A stretch of 64,000 bases of DNA from Takakia lepidozioides (GCA_030704615.1 CM060732.1:23808001-23872000); one strand, 5' to 3'; positions 1 through 11,760 are shown, counted from the stretch's first letter. Numbers and translations: made by a program. Notes: generated by a model from the sequence alone, not told the origin.

Positions 1-132
1 ACCACCCAACCAACTAACTTTAGGGTTTAACATGCATTCAGGGCTGAGTCTGATGAGAGGGCAAAACAGGCTGCAATAGGTTGAAGAAGAAGGTGCCCTC
101 ACCACCACCCAACCAGCGTACTTACAGAATTA

Positions 133-751
133 AACATGGTCAAAAACTAGGTTTGTAAGACTCGTAGGAAAGGTAATGTGACTTACCTTGGAAGAGAGAG
201 AGAGAGAGAGAGAAGAGAGAGGTTTAAGGGATCCCACCACCATCTTGTTAGCCTCCTTAGTGGGGGTGGCAGTCCTAGCAGGCCGCTTGATATAAGGAGT
301 CATTTGTGGACGAGCTGGCTCAAGCTTGTCAGCACTGTCCACGTCCTCCTCCTCCGCGCTCTTGCACTCTGGAGTAGTCTGCACTACGAGTCGCAGCACT
401 ATCCTCCTCCGAGTTCCTCTCCAAGTCGCTCGACTCCTTCTCCCCCACACCCATGTGAATAGGAGTATTTGCACTCAAACGACTACTTCTTCGCAATGGG
501 CCATTCCACACATAACGGGCTTTTCGCGAGGCGCACTCTTTCTCTCTACAGTAGGAACTCGGAGAACAATCGCGAGAGGGAGTCAGCAGTGTGTAAAAGC
601 GACTTATGCAAAAAAAACGCGAAAGACTGTGTGTGTGAGTAGAGAAAAAGTGAGAGACTTGTCGCGACGTTGTCCATGTCCCAGGTTGCATCAGACGGTC
701 CACGTCCATCCAGCGGCGGAGATGGGATGTGGACACGTCGTTTTTTTTCAA
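133..751 (-). pseudogene. Degraded acidic ORF of unknown origin
   Basis: Two overlapping minus-strand frames carry a plausible protein relic. One frame has a basic stretch containing RRSSRLSANTP followed by an acidic run. The other continues with EEEDVDSADKLEP and a Lys/Arg/Pro-rich tail. A frame change near 340-360 would be needed to join them, so any gene here is broken. I do not recognise the family. Its position upstream of a CACTA transposase suggests, weakly, a second element-encoded protein, but it could equally be unrelated host debris. Confidence 0.25.
191..222. repeat. GA microsatellite
   Basis: An almost pure (GA)n run. It creates a spurious Glu-Arg-rich reading frame on the plus strand and has no coding meaning. 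Confidence 0.9.
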
Positions 752-1789
752 AATAAAAATTAGGGTATAAAGTAACCACTACCTTAATGTCCATAACAAC
801 TGCTGATTGCTGACATGGCAGTCAGTGAGGGGCTATTGTAATCTAGGGACGTCGTTTATGTAACACCAGCGAGTTTGGCCCATGGCAACGCATGGGAGGC
901 TACATTGGGCCAGGAATGAGGGGGAGCGCAATGCAAGTGTTACTTGAGCAAATGAGGAGCTGAGAATATGAGCCAAACAATGAAGGAGGAGGGGAGCACT
1001 GTATGTAGAGTAGTGGAGCGTGGAGACTGCATTGACTTACCCATGACTGCCCTTCTGTTGCCATTGTAACAACTAGGCTTTGTTCTTGGCTATTCTTTGG
1101 GCACAGAAGGCTTCGCATGCGAGCATCCCATCCTCTTCTCCTGGGGTAAGTGACTCCTTTTCTCCCCCACCATTAGATTCAGCAACGACTCTTGCCAAAT
1201 CGTCTCCAGTGTAATTGTCATTCTTGTGTTTTGGGCTGCGTTCACTATCTGCCATAGAAGGACTCTCGGCCTTTTGCAAAATTGGGAAGAGAGAGTATAG
1301 TACTACACCCTACAATGTCAACATTCAAATTGATTGATGGCTTAGGCTGTAGATACAAGCACATGACAACAAATGGGCTGACGCTTGATGCCAAGAAGAG
1401 ATGCAACAAATGGGCTGGGCTGCTGCTCACCACCTTAAAGATATCCAATCTTAAAGCATTATACCTTGTAGCTAGAAGTAGGGTCTGCTAGCTCATTAAA
1501 TGAGTGGTTAAATCCGCTCCAAATATTATTAGGAAGGTGGTTTGTAGATCACAACAGTCATGTTTTTCCATTTTCTGCACTGTCACAGTCATACTCACTC
1601 TTTGTATAGTTGTAAAGTAGAATGATGACCTCTGAAACAATCACTCACAAAGTGGTTTTTTACAAGTCTATGAGTACTGACAGTAGGTTGTTGTAAGTCC
1701 TTCTTAGGGACTTAGTCTATTAATCCTGATTCTCCCCCTCATACCAGGCAAGGGATTCCTTAGCATCATGGAGCCTGATAGAGCGGCTG
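752..1789. other. Spacer without a recognised gene
   Basis: Only short chance frames occur here. From about 1490 to 1690 the motif AGTGGTT and its complement appear a few times, including CACTCACAAAGTGGTTTT near 1646. These match the subterminal motifs at 6200-7000 and suggest that this stretch is also part of the CACTA element. Confidence 0.4.
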
Positions 1790-1801
1790 CCCACCTGCTC
1801 C

Positions 1802-1905
1802 GATGTCGAGAGCGTGACGATGCTCTTTGGCAACGTGAACAGGCCCGGTGTCGAGAGCGTGACGATGCTCTTTGACAACGTGAAGAGGCCCGGTGTCGAG
1901 AGCAT
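1802..1905 (+). repeat. 45-bp in-frame tandem repeat in the transposase N-terminal region
   Basis: The unit beginning TGTCGAGAGCGTGACGATGC repeats exactly every 45 bases (starts near 1804, 1849 and 1894), giving about 2.3 copies. In the plus frame it encodes 15-residue units containing CRERDDAL. The second copy has TGA where the first has TGG, which introduces a stop. The repeat runs directly into the CPCRKCKGGG motif of the transposase-associated domain. Confidence 0.8.
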
Positions 1906-4686
1906 GGTATCAACAAGTGCACATGCCCTTGCAGGAAATGTAAGGGTGGAGGACGACCTGTTGCGTTAGATAGAGTGAGAAAACATCTAATGGAGATTGG
2001 TCGATCCCATGCGTTCAGATCCTGGAGAGGAGCAAGGAGGCATGCTTCTGACGATGAATGGGAAGAGGAGGCCATGGAGGTCGGTCAGGATGTAGCTTCA
2101 GCAAATGGAGGGATTAATTGGGATCATGTTGCTGGAATTGCAGGACAGCCTCACCGGACACATGGACAACTGGATATGAATGTTGAGGTGCAGCGCATGA
2201 TCCAAGAGACCTTTCAGATCATAGACACACCGGAAATTGCAAATGGGGCAGAAGTGGAGTTAGATGATATAGATGTTCAATGTGACACGAACACCCCAGA
2301 AGAAGCCCATGACCCGGTTGCGGGTGGGGACTCTCACACTGATGATCCCATCTCATTGGAAGAGGCATGTCTACTTTTATATGAAGGCTGTAAATCCTCT
2401 AAGCTTGCAGCCACCATGCTTATAATGAATCTATGCGCAACACATGGGGTTACAAATGGCTTTGCGGAGGAAATGTTCTCTTTGCTGCAGAAAACCTTGT
2501 TGCCACAACCAAACGTACTACCCACATCTTTCTACCATGCAAAGACCATGGTGAGCAAGCTTGGGCTTGCTTATGAGAAGATGCTTGCCCAAAGGGGTGT
2601 GAGTTGTTTAGGGGGGACTTGAAAACTTCAGAGAGTTGCCCCAAGTGTCAAAGAGCCCGATTCAAAAATGTGGGGAGATCCAAGGTACCTTTTAAGGTGC
2701 TTCGACTTTTCCATTGATACCACGCCTTTTGCGTATGTATAGATGTTATTCTATTGCAGAATTAATGACCTGGCACAGTCGGAATGCAAGCAATGATGGC
2801 CTTGTGCATCATGCAGCTGATTCAAAGGCTTGGAAACACATTGATGCTATTTGGCCCGACTTTGCAGCAGAGCCTCGCAATGTAAGGCTTGGTTTTTCCT
2901 TCGATGGAGTCAACCCGTTTGGTGATAAGAACAATTGCTGGTCAACATGGCCAGTGTTGACGCTGGTATACAACCTACATCCATGGCTCACTACAAAGAA
3001 GTTCTTTGTCATGCTTACTCTCTTGATTCTAGGAAAGCAGTCACTTACAAGTGAGCACATAGATGTGTACTTAGCACCACTGATGGAGGAGTTACTTGTT
3101 TTATGGAGGGGGGTTCGGGCATATGACATATGCAAACCTGTTGGTGAGAGAGCCTTCGTACTATGCGCCATACTACTGTGGAGCATCCACGATTTTCCTG
3201 CTTATGGCCTACTTGCAGGATGTGTCCCAAAAGGCTACAAAGGGTGTCCAGTATGCGGTCCTCACGTAGATGCAAGACACTCTAAAGTTCTGGGCAAAAC
3301 TGTCTATCAAGGTCACCGCAGGATCCTCCCTCAGGCCCATCCATACCGCAGGAACCGCATACACTTCAATGGACAGGTGGAGATAGATGCGTGCGAAGCC
3401 ACATCCATTCACACCGGTTGAACAAAAGGCCGCTGGTGTTGAGGTGAAGGTTATGACCTTGATCCCCGTGCTTTTACTGATCCTGAAGTTCATCCAGCCA
3501 AGGTTCATGGTATCAAAAGGCGTAGCTGCCTATGGGATTTACCATACTAGAAGGTACCCCCTGCACTTGTACTTGTTTGAGTTCAATGTTCTTTGTAAAT
3601 GGAAAAGGTAGTGCCCCTGTAGTGGTTACTTCTTACTTTCCGAGTGGTAAAGTAGCAGTGTTGCATGTAATTTGGACTTCACATTAATAACTCGTAGAGT
3701 GGTAAGAGGTAGTATCCATGATGCTTAGGAAGTTGTTGACATCACTTGAGAGGCTAATAATGCACTAAATGAGTTGTTTGAACCACTGAAGAGGGACTGT
3801 CAAGCATCACAACCACTTTAGAAGTATATAATGCTCATAAAAGAATATGATTTGTATAGGACTGCAATCTGTCGGAATGTTCCTGAAATGGTGTCACCAA
3901 TTGCAGGATCTGTTGCAACGCTACTTACTGGATCCCATGCATTGCGAAAAGAATATTTGTGAAAACTTGTTGAAGACGATTTTCGGACGGAATGACACGG
4001 TGAAGGTGAGGAATGACATGGAGGTAATCGGCATCTGACGTCACTTGTGGCTTCGGCCTGATCCACAGAACCCTTCACGTATCATGAAACCAACAGCACT
4101 GTATGTTCTCACTCCCGCTGAAATCACGATATTTCTTGATACTTTGGGGGCTATCAAAAGTTCTTCGGGATTTGCAGGTGCATTTCAGAAACACATACAC
4201 CCGTCTAGGAAACATTTGACAAGTATGAAGTCCCATGATTATCACGTTTTAATGCAACAGATTTTATCTGTGTGTACTCGCCATTGCATGGCTCCAGGCC
4301 CATGTGGGGTTATTATGCGTGTGAGTCGCATTTTCCGCCGGATTTGTGCCAAAGTATGGGACCCTAATGAAATAGATTCATTGCGTGAGGATGTTGCTAT
4401 AACCTTGTGTCAGTTAGAGAAAGAGTTCCCCCCTTCTTTCTTTGATGTCATGACCCATTTGCTAGTTCATCTCGTAGATGAACTAGACACATGTGGTCCG
4501 GTGTCTTCACGGTGGATGTATCCCATGGAGCGTTACATGAAAGATCTCAAGGGATACGTTAGGAATTACGCAAAGCCAGAAGGGAGTATGGCTGCAGGGT
4601 ATGTTCTTGATGAGGCCATGGGGTTCATGAGTGAGTATGTGCAATCATTTGATGCAACTCAATGGCGGATGGGAGGAAGGGGTTGA
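1906..4686 (+). pseudogene. CACTA tnp2-type transposase, frameshifted
   Basis: The N-terminus carries CPCRKCKGGG and DRVRKHLMEIGR, as in the zinc-binding transposase-associated domain (about 1918-2000). A 215-codon frame (1975-2622) follows. The tnp2 core lies at 2714-3421, with GFSFDGVNPFGDKNNCWSTW, a CPVCG motif and, in shifted frame near 3460-3550, KRRSCLWDLPYW. The segment at 3906-4038 has YLLDPMHCEKNICENLL, and 4045-4686 matches the DUF4218-type tail (HLVDELDTCGPVSSRWMYPMERY). Frame changes near 2590, 2713 and 3387-3440, and a gap at 3550-3900 that may be an intron, break the frame. The protein would cut and rejoin element ends. It is not expected to be active as it stands. Confidence 0.85.
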
Positions 4687-4936
4687 GAACGAGGTCTTGG
4701 AAGGTGTCGGCAAAAAGCGGGACATAAGTGGAGCTGAGAGGGATGCAACACATTTGTATGTGTTGAACAATACCAATGTGATGGTTCATTGGGTGCAGTG
4801 AATTCTTCTTTTCATTGCACCTTATTCATATCAAGTTCAATTGCACTGTCACCAGTGTAATAAAACCACCCACAAAGTCACAAATGTCAGTGGTTCATCG
4901 TGATTATAACCACTTCTGTAGTAACGGAATGTCTAA

Positions 4937-5782
4937 GTGAGTGATTTTTTGGAAGAGCATGTTCATTTACAAGTCATTCTGCTCACTCATCCAGTGGTTT
5001 TCAAAGTATCATTCATACTAGGTATTTTTTGCAAAGTAATGCAACACTTCATTGCTAACATGTGTCATTCTTGTTGCCATTTTGTGACAGAAAGTATGCA
5101 ACAGATAATGCACAGTTCACTGCAGACAGAGAGGCATGTGCTCGTGAGTGGCGTGCCAATCGTCGACGTCACCGCAGCCTTCCGGTGCCATACCCTCCCC
5201 ATTTGTTGGATTCTCCACCCCTACCGGTATGGATACGTTGTGTTGTCCAGGCCCATGTCGCTGAGCATAGTGTTGAGGATACGGATGTAATTCATTTGTC
5301 TATTCCCCCCTCATTGAGATCAGCTTCATTTCAAGGCATATATGAAGGCATATGGAAATCATTATCGAGTGGATGACACGGAGAACTCTCACAGATCCAC
5401 TTATGTTACCAAAAGTACTGTACTCTTTCAGTTTTTAATTGTAGTTGACATTCCTCATTCTCTAGCTTTCAATACCATCAGTATATGTATGTATTCATGA
5501 GTTGATTCATATGCATTTTGTGGTGGGTGTTGGGTGCAGTTTAAGATGAAGGACAAAGTCCACCTGTATGATCCTTTATCATCACGACATAGGGTCGGCA
5601 CTGGAGTTGTCACTAGTGTGCCTGGCAAAGACACATATCACTGTCGAGTTATTCCTGAAGGCATGTACCGTGTTGAGGTCCAGTATGTCCATGTTTCACA
5701 TTGTGTGTTGCCTCATCCTAATGAGGAAGATGACCCACCGCAAACCGAGTTGGACCACGTCCTTGGTAGGAACACCCTTTAG
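4937..5782 (+). pseudogene. 3' part of the CACTA coding region, fragments
   Basis: Two open stretches lie just downstream of the transposase core on the same strand. The first (5062-5376) encodes an Arg-rich segment followed by PPYPPHLLDSP-like and VEDTDVIHLSIPP sequence. The second (5534-5782) encodes MKDKVHLYDPLSSRHRVGTG and a compact beta-rich module ending VSHCVLPHPNEEDD. Similar modules follow the transposase in other plant CACTA elements, so I read these as its last exons or a second element gene. The interval between them has no open frame. I cannot name a function. Confidence 0.5.
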
Positions 5783-6189
5783 CCAGAGAAGAACCCGATG
5801 AGGGGTTAGAAGTATGGTTCGCCCGTATAAACATTGCTGACAGTGAGGAAAAAGCATGAAAGTAGTTCATGGCTTTTAGCATGCTTGCGGAGATGTAGTG
5901 TAGATGTAGTATGTCACCCTTTATCATGGCTGGATTCTATTGACTCTGTTCCAGCACTTTCTCTCTTGGATTCTATTGTGTTTTTTGAATGGTGAATCTT
6001 CAAGAATATTTGGGTTACTATGCATATTCGCTTGGAATGTATGGGAATTGCATGAGAATGTATGAATCACTTGCACACCACTCTGTTAGTGGTATATGTG
6101 AGACTGTCATAGTAGGCAAGAGTGGTTGTATGCCTCCAGATGCAGCCATAACCACTAACATACCACTCTGGCAGTAATAATTCCAATAT

Positions 6190-7010
6190 GTGGTCCCTTA
6201 TGGACACAGTGAGTGGTTTTAGCACACAACCTAACCACTACATCAATACTGGTACAACCACTCGGTCCGTGGTTTTAGCACACAAAGTAACCACTACTGC
6301 AATAATGCTACAACCACTCAGTAGGTGTCTTAGCACACAACCTAACCACTACCTCAATACTGTTAGAACCACTCAGAAAGTGGTTTTACCACACATCCTA
6401 ACCACTATTGCAATACTGGTAGAACCACTCAATAAGTGATAATATACATTGTTTATTCTCGTTTCATGACTATTCTTGTTATTCAATGCTCACTCACAGA
6501 GTTGTTTGTGTAGTCATTGCATTTTTCAGCGCATCCCTAAAATAGGGCACGTGCTAATTTGCAATATCGCCACGTGTTCAGATCATGGTCAACATAACTG
6601 TGCAACCGGATTCGTCCACGTGTCCATATGGATACGGACACGTGTCCGTCCATTGCTAAGTATGATCGACGGAGTTGATGCGTCCACGTCGCATACGGTG
6701 GAAGTGGTTGGAATCACTATGTTCTGAAGTGGTTAGTTTGCCACTGTACCACGTCAGACGTGATTTGGCTTACCACTGTGACACGTCATAAGTGGTTATT
6801 TTACCACTGTGAACGTAAGCGAACAGCTGGACTCGGAGGCAAGTTGTCGTAACCAATGTCTTTAACCACTTCGGACACGTCATGTCTTCAACCACTGCTG
6901 AATCAAGATCCATTGGTTCTAGACCACTCTGGGGCCAGAGTGGTTGGGTGTCTTTTCCCACTCAAAATGAGTGGTTGCTAGAGTGGTTATTCCGCGTTTT
7001 TCCTCTAGTG
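6190..7010 (+). repeat. CACTA subterminal repeat region
   Basis: More than a dozen AGTGGTT or AACCACT motifs occur here in both orientations. Four units of about 56 bp at 6211-6440 share the pattern gtggttttagcacacaa...taaccacta. Further on are several CACGTG-containing palindromes and a hairpin CACTCAAAATGAGTG just inside the terminus. Such arrays are the binding sites of the element's accessory protein in the well-studied En/Spm elements. Here that role is inferred from position and density only. Confidence 0.75.
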
Positions 7011-7130
7011 GGGGATGGTCAACGTGTGTAACTCCATATGACATTCATTGGGGGTGTTGCAGCTGCCCAGCGGGGCAAGATGCCGACACTAGCAGCCTTC
7101 ACAGGTGCAATGAGTTGGCCTGGAGAGTTG

Positions 7131-8080
7131 CTAGAAGGCAATGCTCATGCAGAGGATGTGCCACCTCCAGTAGAACATGATGATATGCATGGTACAGCGG
7201 AGTTGCCCTGCATGGTTGCTCACACTCCACTGTGGGGCACGAGCAAGGATTTGCAGCAGGCTGCTGATAGACAGGTGCAACAAGCCTGGGTAGTCATCAA
7301 GTTGGTCCACCATAATCGTGGGCGATGAGCCCGTGACCCCACTGCAGCTGCATTCAGCAACACTTCTGACCCATGCCAAGACCGCACTTGATGCACACTG
7401 GCCATCACCTTGGCCTGAGAATCACCCATCACTGGCACATTCTCCAAGATATATGCCGGAGAGTCTGTCTGCTAAAGCTGTAAATAGCACAGGACCCTCA
7501 ACATCTCCCAAAACAGGCGTGACCTCGAGTCTTGTAACCCATTGTCATGCCCGGCTGATGAATGCCCCTGGCAGGGCCAACCTACCACTACCAATTGAAT
7601 AGGGCCAACCCGCTCCAAATCATGGGCCCCCAACAAAGAGATGTCTGCTGGCAAGGCTTGCTGGTATCCACGAACTGCAGACACTGACAACAAATCAGGG
7701 TATTGCTGCACCAACTGAGCAACATGGCTCAGTGAAACTCGTCGTGCAGTCTCATCCCTCTCCATATACAGGTAATGTCGAACTCGTACACCTGCTTGCA
7801 GCACTGCAACCAATCCAATGTTGATCCCGCCAAACAAGTCCAGAAGGCATATGCCTTCATCCGGGCACTGCCACACAATAGGTGTGGTGTCCAATGGCGA
7901 CAACTGAGGTGGTCCTGGTGCAATCACTGCACTCTTCTCCTCTCCTGACGGTACAATCCCCCGAGATGCTACCCCCACCAGACTTCTCTCACTTGGGTCC
8001 GTGCAAGGCTGACTTCCAGCTCTGCCTCTCTGCATGGGGCCTATCAGATAACATACACCAGCAACTCCCCCCCCCCCCAT
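7131..8080 (-). pseudogene. DNMT3-like C5 cytosine DNA methyltransferase, broken
   Basis: Reading the minus strand, the catalytic motifs occur in canonical order. Motif I is LLDLFGGINIGL. An acidic motif II lies in YLYMERD. The PCQ motif IV is VVVGWPCQGHS. Motif VI is YILENVP. Motif VIII is VGSRAHRPRLWWTNL. Order and spacing resemble DNMT3 (where the equivalent is SAAHRARYFWGN) rather than the rearranged DRM enzymes. The catalytic Cys is present. A TAG at 7472-7474 interrupts an otherwise continuous frame between motifs IV and VI, and a one-base shift after WWTNL moves to a frame reading DDYPGLLHLS. The target-recognition and C-terminal parts decay before 7020, beside the CACTA end. It has no chromatin-reader domain and sits among transposon relics, so an element-borne enzyme is likely. 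A host retro-pseudogene is the alternative. Confidence 0.75.
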
Positions 8081-8515
8081 CCTGCATCAACTCATCTCAG
8101 TCTTATCAAGGTATCATCACAGATGGAGACCCTGGAAAATGCCTCTGCCCAGGAGATGAAGAACATTAGGCAACTAGAAACGTGGGGGGCTGCATATGCT
8201 CTGCAGTCAACTTGGCTTGTTGAATGCTTGCATAAGAGATGAGGGGTTGCTGTCAGTACACGACATTGAGTTCATCAAATCCTACAACAGCCCATCATCG
8301 CTGCCCACTGCTTACAAACTGCCACAAAAACAGTTTCACAGGACTTACAGATAATTGGTGGAAGGCAAGGCGCAATGTGTGACTAGGGCAATATATGTCA
8401 TAGCAGCGGGTGACGTGCTGCCAATTTTGAGGATAGAGACAGCTTGTAAGCTGTAGATTTGTATCAGTGGTTTCTTCTGACACATATTGCTCCCAGTTTG
8501 CCACAACCAGTTTTG
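8081..8515. other. Spacer with poly-C tract, no gene
   Basis: A run of ten or more C residues lies near 8068-8078. No recognisable coding signal connects the methyltransferase relic to the PPR array. Confidence 0.5.
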
Positions 8516-9470
8516 TTTGCGTTTGTAGTGCATGTGCGAGCCTGCTGGGGAAGGGCAAAGAGGTCCATGGTTGCATCATCAAAGCTGGAATTGTGGCAGA
8601 TGTCATTCTGAACAATACCCTTGTGGACATGGAGTGTTCAACAATATGGCTGAGCAAAATGTGGTGTCGTGGAACGTGCTAATCGCAGGACATGCACAAC
8701 AGGGGTGGGGATTGCAGGTTTTGGAGACCTATGAGCAAATGGTTTGGGAGGGGGTGAAGTCCGACCACAACTTATGTTTGTTTGTGTTTGTAGTGCATGT
8801 GCGAGCTTGCTGGAGAAGGGCAAAGAGATCCATGGCTGCATCGTCAAAGCTGGAATTGTGGCAGATGTCATTCTAAACAATACCCTTGTGGATAGGGAGT
8901 GTTCAACAATATGGCTGAGCAAGGTGTCATGGAACGTGCTGATCGCAGGACATGCACAATAAGGGCGGGGATTGCAGGTTTTGGAGACCTATGAGCAAAT
9001 GGTTTGGGAGGGGGTGAAGTCCGACCACAACTTACGTTTGTTTGTGTTTGTAGTGCATGTACGAGCGTGCTGGAGAAGGGCAAGGAGATCCATGGCTGCA
9101 TTGTCAAAGCTGGAATTGTGGCAGATTTCATTCTGAACAATACTCTTGTGGAGATGTATGCCAAGCTCAAAGAGGAATTGGAGACATATGAGCAAATGTT
9201 GCGGGAAGGAGTGCAGCCTGGCCGGGTCGAGGCCAAGAGGGCAAAGAGGTCCATGGTGACATCGTCAAAGCTGGAATTGTACCATATGTCATTCTGAATA
9301 GTACCCTTACATAGACATGTATGCCAAATGTGGGTGCATCAAGGATGCAAAGGGAGTGTTCAACAATATGGCTGAACGAAATGTGGTATGATCATGGAGC
9401 CCATGATTGCAGGATATGTACAGTGGGATGGAGTCCTTGAAGACCTCTAAGCAAATGGTGCATGAATTAA
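8516..9470 (+). pseudogene. Tandem array of PPR-protein fragments
   Basis: Three to four units of roughly 185-260 bp follow one another (starts near 8516, 8778, 9039 and 9238). Each encodes a PLS-class pentatricopeptide segment recognisable as FVCVCSACASLLEKGKEIHG, then VKAGIVADVILNNTLVD, then VSWNVLIAGHAQ and LETYEQMVWEGVKSDH. The first two units share a deletion that removes most of the YAKCG...DAKGVF segment, which the fourth still contains in DNA. Premature stops and shifts break every unit. Intact PLS-class proteins bind organellar RNA, often for C-to-U editing. This array is a duplicated pseudogene and not an active protein. Confidence 0.8.
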
Positions 9471-10019
9471 GGTGTGCTTAGCCCATTGACCACATCAGGT
9501 TTCTTTGTGTTTGCAATGCGCATTGTATGTGCAAGCTTGGCAGCCCAAGAAAAGGACAATTTATAAGGTCCATGGTGACATTATAAAGGGGTGTTTGCTG
9601 AGATCATGAGATCGGATCTTTGCTCTGGTCATAGATTGAAAACAAGTCTAGGGTAGTTTATGTCTAACCTCATTTTCAAGGACAGTCTTTGGGCACCAAA
9701 CCTCTACAGTTTTGGACACAACCCCCTCTAGGTCTACTCCCATTACGAGGATCAGAAATGCTTGGGGGCTTACATGCATGGAGCTGCGATGCTTAGACAT
9801 CGGGAAATTACATTCTCTTTTGCTCTTTGCATCTGTTTACCGGTTCCTGGTGACATAGTCAAAGCTGGAAATGTACTAGATGTCAGCCTGAACACTGCCC
9901 TGAAGCCTAACCTGGAGTTATTGCCAATGTGGCAGTAGGAATTATCCAAAAATAGATAACATAGATGTGGAGAAGCTCGTTGGTGAATCTATGGTGGTTT
10001 TGTAGTGATTTTGACATAT
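9471..10019. pseudogene. Further PPR and repeat debris
   Basis: Short patches still resemble the neighbouring PPR units (for example the gtccatggtgacat stretch near 9568 and caaagctggaaatgt near 9857). At 9730-9790 lies a weak partial copy of repeat family A (ttacgaggatcagaaatgct). No open frame longer than 60 codons is credible. Confidence 0.45.
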
Positions 10020-11760
10020 TACTGTAGGTAGGGTCGGGGTGATTCCTCGAAGAACTTCACGCCGTCAGTGTCAGCTGCTAGCAGCAAGGCTGAAGATGTA
10101 TTCATGGTTTGTACACAGGCATGGATAGCTGAAGGACCAGGGATAGAGTGCGGGTCCAGATTCATAAGAGGGCCAGATTTCAAGTGAAGAAGATGTACGA
10201 TCGACATCCAGACAAAGAATATTAACACTTTGATAAGGTATGATTTGGACTGAATATGTTGTCTTCATGGCTGACATGAGGCTTTTCACAGATTCTCACC
10301 TCTTTGTCATGGTAGGCATGATGGTACATCCACAAGCTGTAGTGCCTTTGGATGAGAAGCAGTCCCCTCACAAAGTATACCGCTCGTTTTCTCAAGATCA
10401 TACCAATTCTTTGCCTAGTAGAATGCTACGCTATCCTTTTCACTCTGAAACAAAATCCACTTGTCATGTAGGGTTGGAGTAGCCCTGCCTGAGTTACCAT
10501 CACACCCTCTCTTATTGTGTGGGCGACAACCTGACTAGATTACCATGATTGATTATTTTCAAGATCTTCAGGAACACTCAATCAGCTGACATGATTGCTG
10601 TTAGCTGTGTCAAGTCGCAATCTCAAGCTTAGAATGGAACCTCAAGGCTGGCTTGGTAGAGCAGGGACTATTCCCCTATGGGTGCTTATTACATGTATTC
10701 TTACCTCTGGGCTTGCAATTTTGTGCAACAAGCCTGATGGACTGGAGAAGGCTTATGTAAGGCTGACAACTAATTATGATGCGTTGGATATGGCAAACAA
10801 AGTGTGTATCATCTAGAGTGGTTCTTGTTGTTTGGAACTGGGTTGGTTTGAGAGGTGTTTTGTAAGTTTTGTAGTTTTGCAAAATGCTTTTCATGAGTTT
10901 CATCCATAAACGTGTGTTAAAATATCTGGCTTTAGAACAATTATGTTTTGATAGCTTTCATAGTTATGTGCTAATGACTGCTAATGAAGGCACCTTCTTC
11001 AATTTCACCTTGTTTTCCCCTCTTATCAAAATCGCCCCTAATTATTCATGTCTGAATTCTACAAGTTAGCTGGTTGAGTGAAGCTTTGATAGTTTGGAGT
11101 GACTTTGACATGATTCTGCCAATGTGACAACAGGAAAGTATCAGAAACAGGTAACACAGACGAGGAGAAGTTGTGGAATGAATACTTTTCTGACCCCAAT
11201 CAATGGTGGGACAATCGAGGCAAGAAGGTGAATGTTTGTTGGATTATAGAGAGTAGCAGATGCAATTGAGCGTAGGAACTAGTGTGATAAGTTGAGTTGG
11301 GTGCTTCCTAGAACGAGTCTAGGTTGTCATCGTCAACTGCTAGCAACAAGGCAAGGTTGTATGCATGATTCGTGCGAGGTATGGATAGCTGAAGGAGCAG
11401 GGATAGAGTGTGGGTGCAGATTCACCCAAGAGGGCCGGACTTCAAGCTCCAGATTAACTATGAAGCTACAAGAAACCTGCATGGGTAGATGGTCAACTGG
11501 CAGCAACGACACAATTGATAAAATCAGACATTGTAATGAAGGCATCTTCTTCAGCACATTTCACCCTGTTTTTCCCTCTTATCATAATCGGCCCAAAATT
11601 TCCATGTTGAATTCTGCAAGTTAGCTGGTTGAGTGAATCTAGTTTGGAGTGACTTTGACATGATACTGCTATGTAACAAGGGATAGAGTGTGGGTCCAGA
11701 TTCATCCTAGAGGGCCAAATTTCAAGCACAAGATTACCTATGATTCCCTGTGGATCAATA
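10020..11760 (+). repeat. Duplicated relic segments, three partial copies
   Basis: A segment containing tggatagctgaaggaccagg and gtgggtccagattcataaga near 10110-10190 recurs at 11380-11460, and its last part again at 11690-11725. A second shared block (ctacaagttagctggttgag, then gtttggagtgactttgacat) occurs near 11060-11115 and 11617-11665. The translated pieces read like IECGSRFIREGPDF, which could be the end of a PPR-type or unrelated protein. The copies are diverged and contain stops, so this is old segmental duplication. Confidence 0.6.

Larger units (their letters stand above)
1490..7010 (+). mobile_element. Decayed CACTA (En/Spm) DNA transposon, right end at 7010
   Basis: The unit contains a tnp2-type transposase with a DUF4218-like segment, followed by about 1 kb of subterminal DNA rich in AGTGGTT/AACCACT. 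It ends in CCTCTAGTG at 7010, the complement of the CACTA terminus. The outer 50 bases read as a terminal repeat (CACTAGAGGAAAAACGCGGA when reversed). I could not find the matching left terminus in the window, so the start given is only where the related motifs begin and the true left end probably lies outside. Family knowledge: CACTA elements carry short terminal inverted repeats, subterminal repeats bound by an accessory protein, and 3-bp target duplications. Confidence 0.8.

Noticed and set aside
2809-3186. 125-codon minus-strand frame
   Set aside because: Antisense to the conserved tnp2 transposase core.
9004-9297. Functional PPR protein
   Set aside because: The frame covers less than one PLS repeat set, is interrupted on both sides and belongs to a decayed tandem array.
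10240-10482. 80-codon plus-strand frame with Met-rich start
   Set aside because: No recognisable motif and located inside duplicated pseudogene debris.
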